DNA from: Ammoniphilus oxalaticus
GTDB taxonomy: Bacteria; Bacillota; Bacilli; Aneurinibacillales; RAOX-1
Length of the DNA stretch: 64,000 nucleotides
NCBI RefSeq assembly: GCF_003609605.1
Contig: NZ_MCHY01000009.1
Coordinates: forward strand, 1-64,000
Direction of reading: 5' to 3'
Positions 16,621 to 24,729 of the stretch are shown here, piece after piece. Position numbers and translations under genes: made by a program. Numbering within the stretch: the first letter of the stretch is position 1; every line of letters begins with the position of its first letter. The notes under the pieces are model-generated. The model ran no database searches and had not been told where the DNA came from. It saw only the letters and a program-made list of their open reading frames with translations.

Positions 16621-17640
16621 TTATTTGACATACTTATCATACCATTCTTCATACGTCATTGACTGAATCAAACCGTTAGCTGACTGCCTACGCTCACCCT
16701 CCATATACTCCGCTTCATCAAAGTAAGGAATGGTCGTTGTCCTACAGTTCGGATGAAAAGGTGGCGCCGTTTTCCCAGGCTCATAATCCTTCTCATCGTA
16801 GACCTGTCCATCTTGCCCGCGACAAATAGCAGATGTGCGCCTGTCCAACGTTGCCAATATCTCGTATTGATCGATACCAGCTTCAACATAAGCTTGTTGA
16901 GCCGCGTTGGTGTGAAAGAAGTTAGTCTCCGTTCGGATCAATGTTTCAGCTCTCGAACGAGAAACATCGGTTACCTCCATGATCGCCTTGGTGGTCCTCT
17001 GAATTGAGCGCCCAGTGGCGAAGCTTCTTTCAAGCTCCTTACGTATAGCCGCCAATGTTTGTTCTTGATGGCCCCATATCCTCTCGGAGAACTCCAATCC
17101 ACTCCAATTGTAGGAAAGAATCTCTTTCATTGTCCTGTCCGTCAATACATCGATCGCACCAGAGACAACCCCCTGCTTCGCCAGATCGAACATCGTGTGA
17201 TAGTAAGTACTTTGGTATACCTCGGTTAATCCGCTGTACGTGTGCTGTTGAAGGCTATTCAATCCGCCATACAACTCGATCATGCGCATTTCAATTTGTG
17301 CGTTCAGTCCTTCTAGTCGCGATATGCGAGTGCGGTAACTGATTTCGTTTAACAATAACTTGTACCTAGGGTTATCCGATAAAGAGAGTTCCCGAAATCT
17401 TTCCAAATCAGTTTCTTTAAAGGCCTGTACCTCTTTGGCAGTTAGATACTTCCTCGCCAATTCTATCGGCACTTGGTTTTCGACTGCATACTTGGCATAG
17501 AAGACCTCGATCTGCTGCAATATGTCCTGCTGTGCTTCACGTAAAGCTTTGTCCATTCGGGCAATGTACTTGCTCGCTATCAGCTGGGATTCGATCTCAC
17601 GTTGCGCGGATCGACCTTCCCAATATTTTTTACTCATCAT
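16621..17640 (-). CDS. Minor head protein (MuF/SPP1 gp7-like)
   Basis: 339 residues starting MMSKKYWEGRSAQREIESQL (the second ATG at 17637 is an equal alternative). Long helical N-terminal part, then VSRSRAETLIRTETNFFH and the C-terminal core CRGQDGQVYDEKDYEPG with FHPNCRTTTIPYF. These are the SPP1 gp7/Mu gpF signatures. The protein binds the portal and is carried into the capsid in few copies. It follows the portal gene with one small gene between. Confidence 0.93.
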   Translation of the reverse strand: MMSKKYWEGRSAQREIESQLIASKYIARMDKALREAQQDILQQIEVFYAKYAVENQVPIELARKYLTAKEVQAFKETDLERFRELSLSDNPRYKLLLNEISYRTRISRLEGLNAQIEMRMIELYGGLNSLQQHTYSGLTEVYQSTYYHTMFDLAKQGVVSGAIDVLTDRTMKEILSYNWSGLEFSERIWGHQEQTLAAIRKELERSFATGRSIQRTTKAIMEVTDVSRSRAETLIRTETNFFHTNAAQQAYVEAGIDQYEILATLDRRTSAICRGQDGQVYDEKDYEPGKTAPPFHPNCRTTTIPYFDEAEYMEGERRQSANGLIQSMTYEEWYDKYVK

Positions 17641-17887
17641 CTGTCACAACTTCATACGTAGCTTTGAAAATATCGGGCTTGCATGGATAGAATTCACCTT
17701 GAATACCCTTGATGATGTAATCGCCTTTATTCACACGCATATCTCCTTCAAGTGTTCTGATATACGTTTCGCCAAATTTGATATAGTACTTCTGATCATA
17801 GATACCATTCATGAACCATAACGGCATTTCGTCTACACAAAACCTAAACGCTTCAACTACAACAGGTTTCTTACGATACTTCGCCAC
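17630..17887 (-). CDS. Small PGDYG-like phage protein
   Basis: 85 residues from GTG 17887, chosen because AAGGAGG lies 9 nt upstream. The ATG at 17893 has only 3 nt of spacing. Starts AKYRKKPVVVEAFRF and contains RVNKGDYIIKGIQGEFYPCK, the pattern of short PGDYG-type proteins frequent in phages (typically M-x-KYRKKPVV). It overlaps the portal stop and the minor head start. Function unknown; a small all-beta protein that may be accessory to the head. Confidence 0.8.
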   Translation of the reverse strand: MAKYRKKPVVVEAFRFCVDEMPLWFMNGIYDQKYYIKFGETYIRTLEGDMRVNKGDYIIKGIQGEFYPCKPDIFKATYEVVTDDE

Positions 17888-19328
17888 CTTCATCACCCTC
17901 CTTTCCAAACGTCTCTTTATAGTCTTCTTCGCCCCCATATTGATTCTTGATACGTTCTAATTCTTCTTGTACGTCTTTCACCCAAGGATGGTTAGCAGCG
18001 ATTGTCTCGTCACTGATCTGACCCGCAGACTTAGCGGCATTTTCAATGACTTCGGATTCATTGATGATGATGTCGCGGTTAAAGATAAAATCAATCTCTG
18101 TGTCCGTTTGGTACTTTCCAGTATTGATCTGTATATCCAGATCAATAAACCATTTCAACTGCTCCAATGACGCTTGAAACTCGGTTTCGATAATATTGCA
18201 GTCCATATCTAGATCAGCATAAAGAAAGCGCAACGCAACACCTGATTGGTCGTTGCCAAACCGATCCGATTGCGTATCCACACCCCGACCCAATTCATAA
18301 AGGTCCTTGCGTTGCATATCCATGTGGGTTTTAAAGGCCTCGGTATCAATGTTGGTTGATATATAATCTAATCCACCATCATCATTGACATTGAGCGCTC
18401 GGTACACAGAAAGATTCTTGCGGAAATCACCCATACCTTCACCAAGGTAGTTTTTAACTACGTAAATCCCGCCAGTAGGTAAATCCTCTAAGTTATTGGC
18501 ATTGTCTGATTTTTGCTTATCGTAATCATCAACCAACGACTTTACAAAGTTTATGATCGGCAATTCCTCATCGTTGTACTTGAAGCACACGAACGGAACG
18601 CGCTGCCAATTCAGTCCTTCCGCACCATCAGTTAGGTGCGATGAGTACTCCCCTTGCTCCACATCGGCTACCAACTCACCATCATGCACAACGTAGCGAT
18701 AGACCCCCGTTGTATCCCAATACTCCACGCGGTGAATTACTTCCTTTTCTTTACCGGTAAAGGCTTCGATCTTATAAGTGCGAATCATTGCAGCTAATTC
18801 CGTGTGATCCGCGTCGCTCCATAGCGGAATTAGCTCTTCGGACGGGATGCGCTTCATACTAAATTCGCCTTGTTCGTTGTAATAGGGATGAATCCATGAC
18901 TTACCTTTATTAATTGATTCCTTCCCCACGTTCTGGAACATACGATAAAAACGTTTAGTGAAGTAGTCCCTTGTTAGGATTTTGATATACTCGTCATCGT
19001 CTGATTGGATTGTAAATGGTAGGCTTAATAAATAACCAACCTTTTGATCTACCAGCTTTCTAACGAAGCCATGCACCAGCTTGTTATTGGCTATATTCTT
19101 GGCTTCCTCCAACCTTCCCCCCTCACCAACTACCATCCTTTTCCGTTCTAATATGTCATGCTGATTCTCATAGTAACGCTGTCCAGTGAGCATTAATTCT
19201 CGTAACGGCGAGCTTTCCCACTCGGTCACTTCGGCAAGGATGACCTCTTTATCACTCATGGCGGTTGCTGCACCCTCGATGATTCGATTGCTAATCACTT
19301 CTGTCTCTGTTGCCGTATTAGGATACAT
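17871..19328 (-). CDS. Portal protein (SPP1 gp6-like)
   Basis: 485 residues, ATG start with AAGGAGGAT. Recognisable segments are LTGQRYYENQHDILERKR, IANNKLVHGFVRKLVDQKVG and YLLSLPFTIQ near the start. KSDNANNLEDLPTGGIYVVKN and GRGVDTQSDRFGNDQSGVALRF lie in the middle, followed by an acidic C-terminus. All are typical of SPP1-family portals. The dodecameric portal forms the DNA entry channel with the terminase. Sits directly behind the terminase large subunit gene. Confidence 0.95.
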   Translation of the reverse strand: MYPNTATETEVISNRIIEGAATAMSDKEVILAEVTEWESSPLRELMLTGQRYYENQHDILERKRMVVGEGGRLEEAKNIANNKLVHGFVRKLVDQKVGYLLSLPFTIQSDDDEYIKILTRDYFTKRFYRMFQNVGKESINKGKSWIHPYYNEQGEFSMKRIPSEELIPLWSDADHTELAAMIRTYKIEAFTGKEKEVIHRVEYWDTTGVYRYVVHDGELVADVEQGEYSSHLTDGAEGLNWQRVPFVCFKYNDEELPIINFVKSLVDDYDKQKSDNANNLEDLPTGGIYVVKNYLGEGMGDFRKNLSVYRALNVNDDGGLDYISTNIDTEAFKTHMDMQRKDLYELGRGVDTQSDRFGNDQSGVALRFLYADLDMDCNIIETEFQASLEQLKWFIDLDIQINTGKYQTDTEIDFIFNRDIIINESEVIENAAKSAGQISDETIAANHPWVKDVQEELERIKNQYGGEEDYKETFGKEGDEGGEVS

Positions 19329-19344
19329 ATCTAAATCCTCCTTC

Positions 19345-20607
19345 CTAGTTAAATGATGATCCTGTTCGTTTCATATCTCTTTCGAATGCGTACCTCGTGG
19401 AATCGATAGCGTGATTCTCTTTGTCCTCTAAGCGTGGAAGAGGGTTTCCATCCCGATCCGTCTGGTAATCGATGTTTTCAAACTCTTTCGCTATATTTGG
19501 CGTTCGTTGTGGATCGATGCATATAAAATCTAAGTCACCAAGCCACTCTTCGCCATACTGTACAGAGTCAGGACCTTTCTTCGCGCCTGTGATCCTGCGG
19601 ATACCATGTTCTAACCTCAATTCGTCAATCGTTCGCGGCTCGGCTGAATCCGCCGTAGTTTCTCGTGTTTCATATCCTTTTGATCGCATCCAGTTAGCTA
19701 ATGTGCGGCTACTGATCTTCTGACCGTATAACTCATCAATCGCATAAATGCCGTTACGCCGCTTATCGTAATGCCAACGTACAAACGCCAGCGGATCAGG
19801 GCCGTACCCAAAGTCAACACCCTGCCGGATATTATCGAATCCGGCGATCATCTCGTCTGTAATGCAACCAGCTCCAACTTGCAGGTTGTCGAACGGAACA
19901 ACACCCGAACCAATCGCCCTACCTTCGTACTCCCATTCATATCGCTTCGGATTACGTACTTTCGCGGCCTCTGCTTCCTCTATGAACTGTTTAGATATGA
20001 AGGGGTTATCTTGATACGTCGAATGGTGAACGAACGTATTATCGGGCTGGAAAGAGCTTTCGTACTTCTTGTTGACCCAGGACTGTCTACGTTTAGGCGG
20101 GTTATAACTAAAGAAGAACTTATAAAAAAGACCGTTCCCCAAATCCCCACGTAAGAGAGAGTTAGTAATGGTCGTGACTTCTTCTTCCGTTTTGAACTCC
20201 GCTAATTCCTCGATCCAAGCAATAGCAAAAGGGAAATTTGCCGACTTCAAAGACTTGATCCTCTCTGGATTCATGGCCCCTCGGAACACCATATAATTTC
20301 CTCGCGGAATGTATGTCACCCGCATAGGTGATTTATTAATTCTAAATAGGTGAGAGACTCCTTGTTCGCTGATAGCCCACTTGATCTGCTCGAATATGGA
20401 TAACTCGATTGAATTGTCTACCTTCCGTATCCCTACAGCGTTTACTGGATATCTCATGAGCATTTGAACGATGATATGGCTTATGTCGGATGACTTACCA
20501 GATCCCCTGCCGCCCTTACACACGATGTTTAGGATGTCAGGATCAATGGCTGCCCTCCAAACGGAATGAAAGGCTTTCGGAAGAAACTCTGATAATTTAC
20601 GTTTCAT
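19345..20607 (-). CDS. Terminase large subunit (PBSX family)
   Basis: 420 residues from the last ATG (20607) of an ATG-ATG-ATG run. The upstream frame to 20643 lies inside the small-subunit gene. Walker A GGRGSGKSS lies at residues 32-40 and the Walker B region AIAWIEELAEF near 120. The nuclease part contains GVDFGYGPDPLAFVRWHYD and later DSAEPRTIDELR and NHAIDSTRYAFE. It packages DNA as the ATPase-nuclease of a headful or cos motor. Overlaps the small subunit by 11 nt. Confidence 0.95.
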   Translation of the reverse strand: MKRKLSEFLPKAFHSVWRAAIDPDILNIVCKGGRGSGKSSDISHIIVQMLMRYPVNAVGIRKVDNSIELSIFEQIKWAISEQGVSHLFRINKSPMRVTYIPRGNYMVFRGAMNPERIKSLKSANFPFAIAWIEELAEFKTEEEVTTITNSLLRGDLGNGLFYKFFFSYNPPKRRQSWVNKKYESSFQPDNTFVHHSTYQDNPFISKQFIEEAEAAKVRNPKRYEWEYEGRAIGSGVVPFDNLQVGAGCITDEMIAGFDNIRQGVDFGYGPDPLAFVRWHYDKRRNGIYAIDELYGQKISSRTLANWMRSKGYETRETTADSAEPRTIDELRLEHGIRRITGAKKGPDSVQYGEEWLGDLDFICIDPQRTPNIAKEFENIDYQTDRDGNPLPRLEDKENHAIDSTRYAFERDMKRTGSSFN

Positions 20608-21457
20608 CATCATCTTCTCTAATATCATCAACAAAGGTAACATTGGTTAACGTTTCACTAGTAGTCAGTTTCTCAACCTCAATCTTAGTCTTTTCAATAT
20701 CCATTCGTAACTTCTCTTCCCGCAACCGCTTTTTGTCATTATCAGAGAGTAAGTCGGTATACTTGGCCAGCATATCCATTGCTTTCATTTTGTCAGCAAG
20801 CTTAACGGATATCCCATCTTTACCTTGTCTGACTTCGGTGATGATCGTGCCGTCGACCTCTGCTGATTCCTTGAAGTCCACATAGTTGACCTCTTTCATC
20901 AGTTGATTTCCGTCCGCGTCTTTCACAGGACCCACCATGCTAATAACAGGGACCTCTCTTTTTCCAAATTTAGCAAAGTCAGTAATATCAGCACGGGCTA
21001 TGTCGATATACATTTGTAAAACATCATCAGCACTTAATTTCTTCTCGCTTAATGTCTCCTCGCGCATCCTATCGATCTCCGCGGAAATCTTGGGGTTTCT
21101 AAGGTGCCTATGGCCTTCGGACATCGCCGTTGTATATGCACACTCATACGCCTTTTGGTACGCTTTAGTCGCATTGAAGTATTTAATGTAGTAAATGCAA
21201 AAAAGCCTTTGTTTATCGGTTAAATCCTCCGACTCAACAACAGGCTCATATTGTTCTTTTTTCGGTTGCATCTTTTTTGAAATGGTTGCAACCTTCTTAG
21301 GTTTAGTTGCATCCTTTTTCTTGGTTGCTCGGGACCACTTCTCGCGACTGCGGCGGCTCTTTAGCGTCCCCTCTTTAACCCCATGCTTCTCAGCCAATGC
21401 CCTGAACGTGATCTTGGTTGTTTCCCACTCATTTCTAATTTCATCCCAGTTAGGCAT
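20597..21457 (-). CDS. Terminase small subunit (XtmA-like)
   Basis: 286 residues. N-terminal helix-turn-helix TFRALAEKHGVKEGTLKSRR followed by a basic linker. Then comes the Terminase_2 core LTDKQRLFCIYYIKYFNATKAYQKA and DVLQMYIDIARADITDFAKF, and a charged coiled-coil C-terminus. Binds the packaging start site and recruits the large subunit. ATG start with AGGAGG 13 nt upstream, somewhat distant. Confidence 0.95.
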   Translation of the reverse strand: MPNWDEIRNEWETTKITFRALAEKHGVKEGTLKSRRSREKWSRATKKKDATKPKKVATISKKMQPKKEQYEPVVESEDLTDKQRLFCIYYIKYFNATKAYQKAYECAYTTAMSEGHRHLRNPKISAEIDRMREETLSEKKLSADDVLQMYIDIARADITDFAKFGKREVPVISMVGPVKDADGNQLMKEVNYVDFKESAEVDGTIITEVRQGKDGISVKLADKMKAMDMLAKYTDLLSDNDKKRLREEKLRMDIEKTKIEVEKLTTSETLTNVTFVDDIREDDDET

Positions 21458-21504
21458 CTACATAACACCGCCTCCTACCGCTAATTGCTTGCCTCTATTT
21501 TGAA

Positions 21505-21533
21505 CAAAAGAAAGAGCACCGCGATGGGTGCCC
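21505..21533 (-). terminator. Intrinsic terminator before terminase genes
   Basis: Stem GGGCACC/GGTGCTC (21533-21527 with 21520-21514, one wobble pair) with a 6-nt loop, followed on the minus strand by TTTCTTTTGTT. It closes the 74-aa gene. Terminase transcription would need read-through or its own promoter. Confidence 0.6.
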
Positions 21534-21542
21534 TGTAATTGC

Positions 21543-21767
21543 TTATCTCTTTATCTTACTTAATATTTCTTCTGGTATGAATTCATCTAAAAGAGACGAA
21601 TGCTTTGAACCAACTGCTTTGGCTAATGCATAAAATTCAGAGTATAGTTTTTTCAATTCTTCCGGATCGGTTATAAAGTTCGCTTTTGCTGTATACAATG
21701 TTAATTCAGTTGCAACATCCAAAAGGTTTCTTTGTGAATTTTGAACAACCTCAACTTTATCTGACAT
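21543..21767 (-). CDS. Hypothetical phage protein (74 aa)
   Basis: 74 residues from ATG 21767 with GGGGGGTGAT at good distance; a longer frame to 21782 is not supported. Helical: EVVQNSQRNLLDVATELTLY, then DPEELKKLYSEFYALAKAV. No family recognised. It lies between the sigma-like regulator and the terminase genes and is followed by a terminator, so it may form a short transcript of its own. Confidence 0.72.
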   Translation of the reverse strand: MSDKVEVVQNSQRNLLDVATELTLYTAKANFITDPEELKKLYSEFYALAKAVGSKHSSLLDEFIPEEILSKIKR

Positions 21768-21957
21768 AATATCACCCCCCACTATCGAACCAATTCGACA
21801 AAAGGAGATATTTACCTGCTACTAATTCCCTAGCAACAAGGTTTTAAATAAAGATCTATATATGACAGGAAGGTCTAGTTGTTTTAAGATGGGCTTGTTG
21901 GTAACACGCACCCTCCACCAAACCTCCCCCCTCAAATCTAACCACATTTTTCGCATA

Positions 21958-22026
21958 TTGAACATTTTTGAACTAACTGCAACTTTGAACCTTTTGAACA
22001 TCCTGAACGTTTTGAACATATTGAAC
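21958..22026. repeat. Tandem 9-bp repeats (TTGAACNTN) at and beyond the regulator stop codon
   Basis: The hexamer TTGAAC (once CTGAAC) starts at 21985, 21994, 22003, 22012 and 22021, exactly 9 nt apart. Further copies at 21968 and 21958 lie beyond the stop codon. The in-frame copies encode NVQ-YVQ-NVQ-DVQ-KVQ. Copies past the stop suggest a function or origin at DNA level, for example a binding array. Confidence 0.8.
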
Positions 22027-22422
22027 ATTTTTAGCTATCTTACTGGCTATCGATTTGCTAATCCTGTTTATGTGAGTGTGCGATAATCCCATATGACGAG
22101 ATATCCATGCGTGTCCTTTACCTTCAAGCAACCAATGAAGTATTTCTATTTCTCTTTCGTCGGAGATAACGTGAATGTTGCTCTGAATGAGCTCAACTTT
22201 CTTCTCATACCCCTCTATTCTTTCATGATGTTTACTGCGCCTTATAACTTCACGATAGACTGGATCACCTGTCTGCCCTTTCCCTTTTGGCATTACTGCT
22301 TCGATCCCGTATTGTGCGGTAAGATTATCCCCAGCTTGCTCCATTGACTTGCGCATGATTTTAATCGAGTTCAACATCCAGTGATAATCTTTCAATGTAT
22401 TTTCGATTTCTTTTTTATCCAA
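21973..22422 (-). CDS. Late-gene regulator, sigma region 4-like (Xpf/ArpU-type position)
   Basis: 149 residues, TTG start with AAGGT. N-terminal part is helical (LKDYHWMLNSIKIMRKSMEQ). The C-terminal half has ISDEREIEILHWLLEGKGHA followed by WISRHMGLSHTHINRISKSI, a helix-turn-helix of the sigma-70 region 4 type. Proteins of this design sit just before the terminase genes in many Firmicute phages (Xpf in PBSX, ArpU/RinA types) and switch on late transcription. The last 20 residues are five V-Q triplet repeats encoded by a 9-bp DNA repeat, which is unusual. Assignment to Xpf itself is by position, not by clear sequence identity. Confidence 0.8.
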   Translation of the reverse strand: MDKKEIENTLKDYHWMLNSIKIMRKSMEQAGDNLTAQYGIEAVMPKGKGQTGDPVYREVIRRSKHHERIEGYEKKVELIQSNIHVISDEREIEILHWLLEGKGHAWISRHMGLSHTHINRISKSIASKIAKNVQYVQNVQDVQKVQSCS

Positions 22423-22442
22423 ACCTTACCGCCCCCTCATAT

Positions 22443-22640
22443 TTACCTTTGACGATATGCCCCGCCTCTTCCCCTTGCGTATGTGGGTCTGTTGACGCCC
22501 ATTAGGCCTTCTATATCCCGAGTGGACAAACGCTCACTGCGGCGTTTCTGTGGCTTCCTGCGCTTCTTCTTTTTAGAAACAGGCGGCTTCATGTTCTCTT
22601 TTTTCCACTGTTGAAGCTGGTCCCTAAATGCTTGATTCAT
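22443..22640 (-). CDS. Small basic phage protein
   Basis: 65 residues from ATG 22640 (GAGGAGG RBS, 6-7 nt spacing). Very basic centre (PPVSKKKKRRKPQKRRSERL) and a C-terminus TRDIEGLMGVNRPTYARGRG that looks conserved. Probably binds nucleic acid, judging only from charge. Immediately upstream of the late regulator gene and likely co-transcribed with it. Family not recognised. Confidence 0.75.
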   Translation of the reverse strand: MNQAFRDQLQQWKKENMKPPVSKKKKRRKPQKRRSERLSTRDIEGLMGVNRPTYARGRGGAYRQR

Positions 22641-22710
22641 CCCGATCTCCTCCTCGGTTGCAAAAATAGGTACTAAATTGTAGATTAGTTGCATTGCGGT
22701 TGCTTGCTGA

Positions 22711-22758
22711 AAAAAAGAAAAAGGACACCAAACAACGCTTGTGCGTCATTCAGTGTCC
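22711..22758 (-). terminator. Intrinsic terminator of early small-gene block
   Basis: Outer stem GGACAC/GTGTCC (22758-22753 with 22728-22723) and inner ACGC/GCGT stem, followed on the minus strand by TTTTTCTTTTTTT. It ends the early operon before the 65-aa gene and the late regulator. Confidence 0.78.
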
Positions 22759-22777
22759 GTCGGTTCTTCCGTAAGGA

Positions 22778-23074
22778 CTATTTCCAAGTAATTAGAAGCT
22801 TGTATTTATAGTATTTATTGTTGTAAAGCCAGTTCGTATATTCGACTTTTTCGATGGTTGCCTTGCAACCTTCCAATAATAATTCAATATTCTCCAAAAA
22901 CAGTGGACTTTTAAGGATGTGCGCATCCTCTCGCTTATCCAAATCTATTGAACGAGCAGAGTAACCTTTTTGTGCTGATTCTATTAAAAGTGGCTCGATT
23001 TTCTCAGCGAATTCAATCGCATAGTCTATTATTTTATTATCTCGATCAATCTTTAATTTCGTTGCAAAACTCAT
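22778..23074 (-). CDS. Hypothetical phage protein (98 aa)
   Basis: 98 residues from ATG 23074, which overlaps the TGA of the preceding XtrA-like gene by one base (TGATG), so translation is probably coupled. Mixed helix/strand: DYAIEFAEKIEPLLIESAQK, EDAHILKSPLFLENIELLL and a Tyr/Lys-rich end (NKYYKYKLLITWK). No family recognised. Last gene before a terminator. Confidence 0.75.
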   Translation of the reverse strand: MSFATKLKIDRDNKIIDYAIEFAEKIEPLLIESAQKGYSARSIDLDKREDAHILKSPLFLENIELLLEGCKATIEKVEYTNWLYNNKYYKYKLLITWK

Positions 23075-23247
23075 CAAATTACCTCCTGCCCTTCGATCCG
23101 CACGCGCTCGCTGCGGTCAATGTCCAAAACCTTGCCATTTTTCCATATGATCAGGTCTTTCCCATGTTCTTTCGGTGTTACTTTTATCATTTTTTCGTTT
23201 TGCACGATGTATATTGCGTTCTCTTTCAAGTCAATATTCGCTTTCAC
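23074..23247 (-). CDS. xtrA: XtrA/YqaO-like small phage protein
   Basis: 57 residues, GTG start (23247) with GGGGAGGGG 5-6 nt upstream; too short and non-ATG, so easily missed. Sequence runs MKANIDLKENAIYIVQNEKM, then VTPKEHGKDLIIWKNGKV and a closing ERVRIEGQEV. A small beta protein with the T-x-x-NGKV-type ending that I associate with the XtrA/YqaO group of PBSX and skin. That link is from memory and moderate. Position just before the late regulator fits xtrA. Confidence 0.65.
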   Translation of the reverse strand: MKANIDLKENAIYIVQNEKMIKVTPKEHGKDLIIWKNGKVLDIDRSERVRIEGQEVI

Positions 23248-23264
23248 TCGGACCCCTCCCCATA

Positions 23265-23318
23265 TGCTATAATCATATTGCCGATAAGATTAGCTGGGAG
23301 AGATCCTGGCTATTTTTT
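23265..23318 (+). ncRNA. Candidate plus-strand short transcript 1 (extended -10 plus terminator)
   Basis: TGCTATAAT (23265-23273) is a full extended -10 on the plus strand; no -35 is evident. Eighteen bases on, an 8-bp hairpin (23292-23299 with 23304-23311, two wobble pairs) ends in TATTTTTT. The predicted RNA is about 35-40 nt, antisense to the leader of the XtrA-like gene. The same layout recurs near 33.0 and 33.5 kb. Confidence 0.45.
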
Positions 23319-23320
23319 GT

Positions 23321-23512
23321 TCACTTGGTGTAATTCAAAAAATGAAGTAATTCAGTTTGGGTTTTGCCTGTCTTTATAATAGTTTCCGCGGCCGCTTTAA
23401 CGAGGATACTGACCGCTTCATATTTATCGGGGTGCATGGCCACCAAATGAACTTCCCCACCTAGCTCCAGCAATACATTAACCGTCGAGCTTTCGATATT
23501 TACTTTGCTCAT
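23321..23512 (-). CDS. Hypothetical small phage protein (63 aa)
   Basis: 63 residues, ATG start with GGGGGCGGG. NIESSTVNVLLELGGEVHLV followed by HPDKYEAVSILVKAAAETII, a compact alpha/beta protein. No family recognised. One of several short genes between the replication genes and the late regulator, each with a strong RBS. Confidence 0.7.
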   Translation of the reverse strand: MSKVNIESSTVNVLLELGGEVHLVAMHPDKYEAVSILVKAAAETIIKTGKTQTELLHFLNYTK

Positions 23513-23543
23513 AATCCCGCCCCCATTTGGTTGAACTGTAACA

Positions 23544-23714
23544 CTACATAAATTTCATACCGAATTCTACAAACAGTGATTTTGGTATCATAACAACCTT
23601 TGCATTTCCTTCTTCGTCTTTTTGGTTAGGGTAGACTATATACACCGTATCCCCTTTGTGCATTAGAGCAATTTCATCATCAAAGAACCCGCGTCCTCTC
23701 GTTACATCTTCCAT
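23544..23714 (-). CDS. Hypothetical small phage protein (56 aa)
   Basis: 56 residues from ATG 23714 with GGGGTGAT. Sequence MEDVTRGRGFFDDEIALMHK, then GDTVYIVYPNQKDEEGNAK and a Met/Phe-rich end. Beta-rich. No family recognised. Clear RBS and the absence of overlap with other genes support it. Confidence 0.7.
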   Translation of the reverse strand: MEDVTRGRGFFDDEIALMHKGDTVYIVYPNQKDEEGNAKVVMIPKSLFVEFGMKFM

Positions 23715-23755
23715 GATAATCACCCCTTACTACGCTTAATCAACGTACTGTGTAG

Positions 23756-23989
23756 TTAATCCCAATGGGAAACCGCTCCCCTGCTCCAAGACCAAACGCC
23801 TTTATTGATAGATTCAATCTCAATTTCTACAGGTACATATTGAATACTCAATTCATCATCAATAATCTGTTGTGCCATTTCCTTTGTTGGCAAAAAACAA
23901 GTTGAACGCAAGTCGAAACTATCTTCTTTCTTTTCTAAGTCGTACCAAACATCCTCTTGATATAAATAGGCGATCGCATAAAATGTCAC
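23756..23989 (-). CDS. Hypothetical phage protein (77 aa)
   Basis: 77 residues, GTG start behind AAAAGGGG. Contains FYAIAYLYQEDVWYDLEKKE and AQQIIDDELSIQYVPVEIEI, with a Trp-rich C-terminus (GVWSWSRGAVSHWD). Family not recognised. The composition is that of a folded protein. Confidence 0.7.
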   Translation of the reverse strand: MTFYAIAYLYQEDVWYDLEKKEDSFDLRSTCFLPTKEMAQQIIDDELSIQYVPVEIEIESINKGVWSWSRGAVSHWD

Positions 23990-24069
23990 ACTCTTTACCC
24001 CTTTTCATTTTTATTTGTGTCGCAGTTATCGTCTACCATGTCGTTAGCTCCAACGAGTCGATCAAAACT

Positions 24070-24240
24070 CTAAAAAACAAACTTTCCTAAAACTAATCCT
24101 ATTGCAACACCTATAAATAAAAGCCCGAAGGTTACCGCTATGAGTGGAGTAAATAAGTCGTAATCTGCAGATCTTGCATTGATTACCAAACAGCCAATCA
24201 ACCCGATAACAACTATCGATATAACTACAATCCAAAACAA
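24070..24240 (-). CDS. Small two-helix membrane protein
   Basis: 56 residues if started at TTG 24240, which has AAAGGAGG about 10 nt upstream. An in-frame upstream ATG at 24291 would overlap the zinc-ribbon gene and lies before that RBS. Two hydrophobic helices: FWIVVISIVVIGLIGCLVI and, after a short Asp/Tyr loop, LIAVTFGLLFIGVAIGLVL. Probably inserted in the cell membrane; function unknown. Small membrane proteins of this type are common in phage early regions. Confidence 0.62.
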   Translation of the reverse strand: MFWIVVISIVVIGLIGCLVINARSADYDLFTPLIAVTFGLLFIGVAIGLVLGKFVF

Positions 24241-24265
24241 CAGGAATCCTACCTCCTTTCTCTTC

Positions 24266-24430
24266 CTACACCGTTGCCGTGAAAAACCCATACGACTCGT
24301 CCCTCAGATACTCCTCATACTGACAATGCGGGCAAACAATCGCATCCTGATCCATTTCATCGCAATCTTTTACGCCGAAGACGCATGAACATTTCGCGCA
24401 TTCGTATAGGTGCATGTGTAACTTTTTCAT
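24266..24430 (-). CDS. Small zinc-ribbon protein
   Basis: 54 residues from ATG 24430, which overlaps the preceding stop (ATGA) and has GGGGGTG upstream. Two cysteine pairs, YECAKCSCVF and VCPHCQYEEY, spaced as in a rubredoxin-like zinc ribbon, so it probably binds one zinc ion. Role unknown. It is translationally coupled to the ABA-sandwich protein gene. Confidence 0.78.
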   Translation of the reverse strand: MKKLHMHLYECAKCSCVFGVKDCDEMDQDAIVCPHCQYEEYLRDESYGFFTATV

Positions 24431-24717
24431 TCCACTTCCACCCCCACAGCCTCTAGCGCAGCGAGACATATCGCAAGCGGTAATGATTCATTTTCGGATG
24501 ATCCGGACCAACCACCACTCATCCAATCTTTGTCACTTACGTCCACATGCCAATGATCTTGCATATCAAACATGTCGACTTCGTAATTCTCTCTTAGTTT
24601 CTCTACCACTTTCCAAGCGTCGGCAATTTCTGTTGATGGAAAGAATGGATGCCACACATCCTTCAACCCCATAACCTTCCTAGCAACTAACACATCTAAT
24701 TCATGACCAGTCTTCAT
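24427..24717 (-). CDS. Phage ABA-sandwich domain protein
   Basis: 96 residues, ATG start. HELDVLVARKVMGLKDVWHP, then FFPSTEIADAWKVVEKLREN and the end LAICLAALEAVGVEVE. These are the start, middle and end signatures of the ABA-sandwich family common in Firmicute phages. No biochemical function is established for the family. Confidence 0.85.
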   Translation of the reverse strand: MKTGHELDVLVARKVMGLKDVWHPFFPSTEIADAWKVVEKLRENYEVDMFDMQDHWHVDVSDKDWMSGGWSGSSENESLPLAICLAALEAVGVEVE

Positions 24718-24729
24718 TCTGATTCCTCC

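Noticed and set aside
21822-22028. Minus-strand frame with repeated MF-K units over the 9-bp repeats
   Set aside because: Reads the repeat array in the wrong frame; the regulator frame has the RBS and the HTH.
24005-24069. Short minus-strand frame MVDDNCDTNKNEKG
   Set aside because: 14 codons, no RBS and an upstream stop in frame.
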